A stretch of DNA of 64,000 nucleotides from assembly GCA_035491935.1 (NCBI GenBank), contig DATJJW010000187.1, positions 1 through 64,000 of the forward strand. The letters run 5' to 3'. Positions within the stretch are counted from its first letter, which is position 1, and each line of letters opens with the position of its first letter. The position numbers were made by a program, and so were the translations under genes. This DNA is from DATJJW01 sp035491935 (lineage in GTDB: Bacteria; Pseudomonadota; Alphaproteobacteria; ATCC43930; CGMCC-115725). Below, in pieces: positions 63,150-64,000 of this stretch. The notes below the pieces were generated by a model that worked only from the letters and a program-made list of their open reading frames with translations, searched no databases and was not told where the DNA came from.

Positions 63150-64000
63150 TTGTCGCCCGAATCCGCCGCCTCGCATCCGATCACCCTGACGCTTCCCGAC
63201 GGTGCCACGCGCACCTATGAGGCGCCGGTGACCGGTACCCAGGTCGCGGCCTCGATCGGCGCCGGCCTCGCCAAGGCGGCGCTCGCCATCAAGGTCGACG
63301 GCAAGCTGAAGGATCTGAGCCAGCCGATCCTGGACGATGCCAAGATCGCCATCATCACGCCGTCGAGCCCGGAAGGGCTGGAGCTGCTGCGCCACGACGC
63401 CGCCCATGTCATGGCCGATGCGGTGAAGGCGCTCTACCCCGACACGCAGGTCACAATCGGCCCGTCGATCGAGAATGGCTTCTATTACGATTTCGCTCGC
63501 GACACGCCGTTCACGCCGGACGATCTGGTCGCGATCGAAGCGAAGATGCGCGAGATCGTGAAGGCCGACCTGCCCTTCGTGCGCGAGGAATGGGACCGCG
63601 ACGAGGCGGTCAAGTTCTTCAAGAGCATCGGCGAGGACTACAAGGCCGAGATCATCGCGGCGATCCCGTCGAACGAACCCTTGTCCATCTATCGCCAGGG
63701 CGAGTTCCTCGATCTCTGCCGCGGGCCCCATGCGCCGTCCACCGGCCGCATCGGCCAGGGCTTCAAGCTGATGAAGCTAGCCGGCGCCTATTGGCGTGGC
63801 GACAGCCGTAACGCCATGCTTCAGCGCATCTACGGCACGGCCTGGGCGACCGAGAAGGAGCTGCAGCAGTACCTGTTCCAGCTGGAAGAGGCCGAGAAGC
63901 GCGACCACCGGCGCCTCGGCCGCGAACTCGACCTGTTCCATCTGCAGGAAGAGGCTGCGGGCCAGGTGTTCTGGCACAAGAAGGGCTGGCGCCTCTATCG
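63150..64000 (+). CDS. thrS: Threonyl-tRNA synthetase, 5' part
   Basis: The first 283 residues; the gene runs off the right edge. The N-terminal TGS domain (about residues 10-70, [13 protein letters not shown]), then the editing domain with [13 protein letters not shown] (a HxxxH-type site), ENGFYYDF and [12 protein letters not shown] (its conserved Cys), then the start of the aminoacylation domain at [24 protein letters not shown] 63150 has AGGA eight nt upstream and gives the normal N-terminus. It charges tRNA-Thr and clears Ser-tRNA-Thr. Confidence 0.96.
   Translation, partial: MSPESAASHPITLTLPDGATRTYEAPVTGTQVAASIGAGLAKAALAIKVDGKLKDLSQPILDDAKIAIITPSSPEGLELLRHDAAHVMADAVKALYPDTQVTIGPSIENGFYYDFARDTPFTPDDLVAIEAKMREIVKADLPFVREEWDRDEAVKFFKSIGEDYKAEIIAAIPSNEPLSIYRQGEFLDLCRGPHAPSTGRIGQGFKLMKLAGAYWRGDSRNAMLQRIYGTAWATEKELQQYLFQLEEAEKRDHRRLGRELDLFHLQEEAAGQVFWHKKGWRLY

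Overview
The window is a GC-rich chromosomal segment of an alphaproteobacterium, probably a free-living Rhodospirillales-type organism (the order is inference). Evidence for the class: a full division and cell-wall (dcw) cluster in the alphaproteobacterial order running into lpxC, bamD, recN and ligA; a DivL-type tyrosine pseudokinase; GapR; a MucR/Ros regulator; a consensus CtrA box; and an RNase E with an interrupted S1 domain and a terminal GWW motif. No phage, transposon, CRISPR array or tRNA gene was seen. Both ends cut genes: glnD on the left and thrS on the right.

1-13.5 kb. Truncated glnD (-), a short-chain dehydrogenase (-), a thioredoxin-reductase-like ferredoxin-NADP reductase (+), the DivL-like protein (-), ahcY (-) and gapR (+). 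Then comes a small aromatic-acid module: a LysR regulator (+) faces a three-gene operon on the minus strand, benzoylformate decarboxylase, aldehyde dehydrogenase and an aromatic acid:H+ symporter. Identical palindromic arms with the same 9-bp spacer lie on the lysR start codon and about 80 bp upstream of the decarboxylase, which ties regulator and operon together.

13.5-25.4 kb. A five-gene branched-chain amino acid ABC operon (livH-livM-livG-livF plus a small DUF6867-like membrane protein), followed by its binding protein and strong terminators. Next are mucR (-), a partly degenerate EAL-domain protein behind a CtrA box, and rne with a long leader.

25.5-33.3 kb. A PLP aminotransferase and a short gamma-glutamyltransferase-like lipoprotein (-), diverging from a secreted M48/TPR metalloprotease, a DsbA/ScsC-like thiol oxidoreductase, an ABC-F (Uup-type) ATPase and an AmpD-type amidase. 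The RNase P RNA gene follows.

33.3-54.7 kb. A leader with two groups of MraZ-type boxes, then mraZ-rsmH-ftsL-ftsI-murE-murF-mraY-murD-ftsW-murG-murC-murB-ddl-ftsQ-ftsA-ftsZ, mostly with 1-20 bp overlaps, then lpxC and bamD. This stretch makes lipid II, builds the divisome and starts lipid A synthesis and outer-membrane protein assembly.

54.8-64 kb. recN, ligA, an NAD-dependent epimerase-like protein, a hotdog thioesterase, an ABHD10-like hydrolase (-), a GT4 and a GT9 glycosyltransferase, and the start of thrS.

I found no clearly unprecedented multi-gene system. The best leads are the paired LysR operators, the CtrA-boxed degenerate EAL protein, the DivL/GapR/MucR cell-cycle theme, the two-cluster MraZ leader, and a MucR lacking classical zinc ligands.
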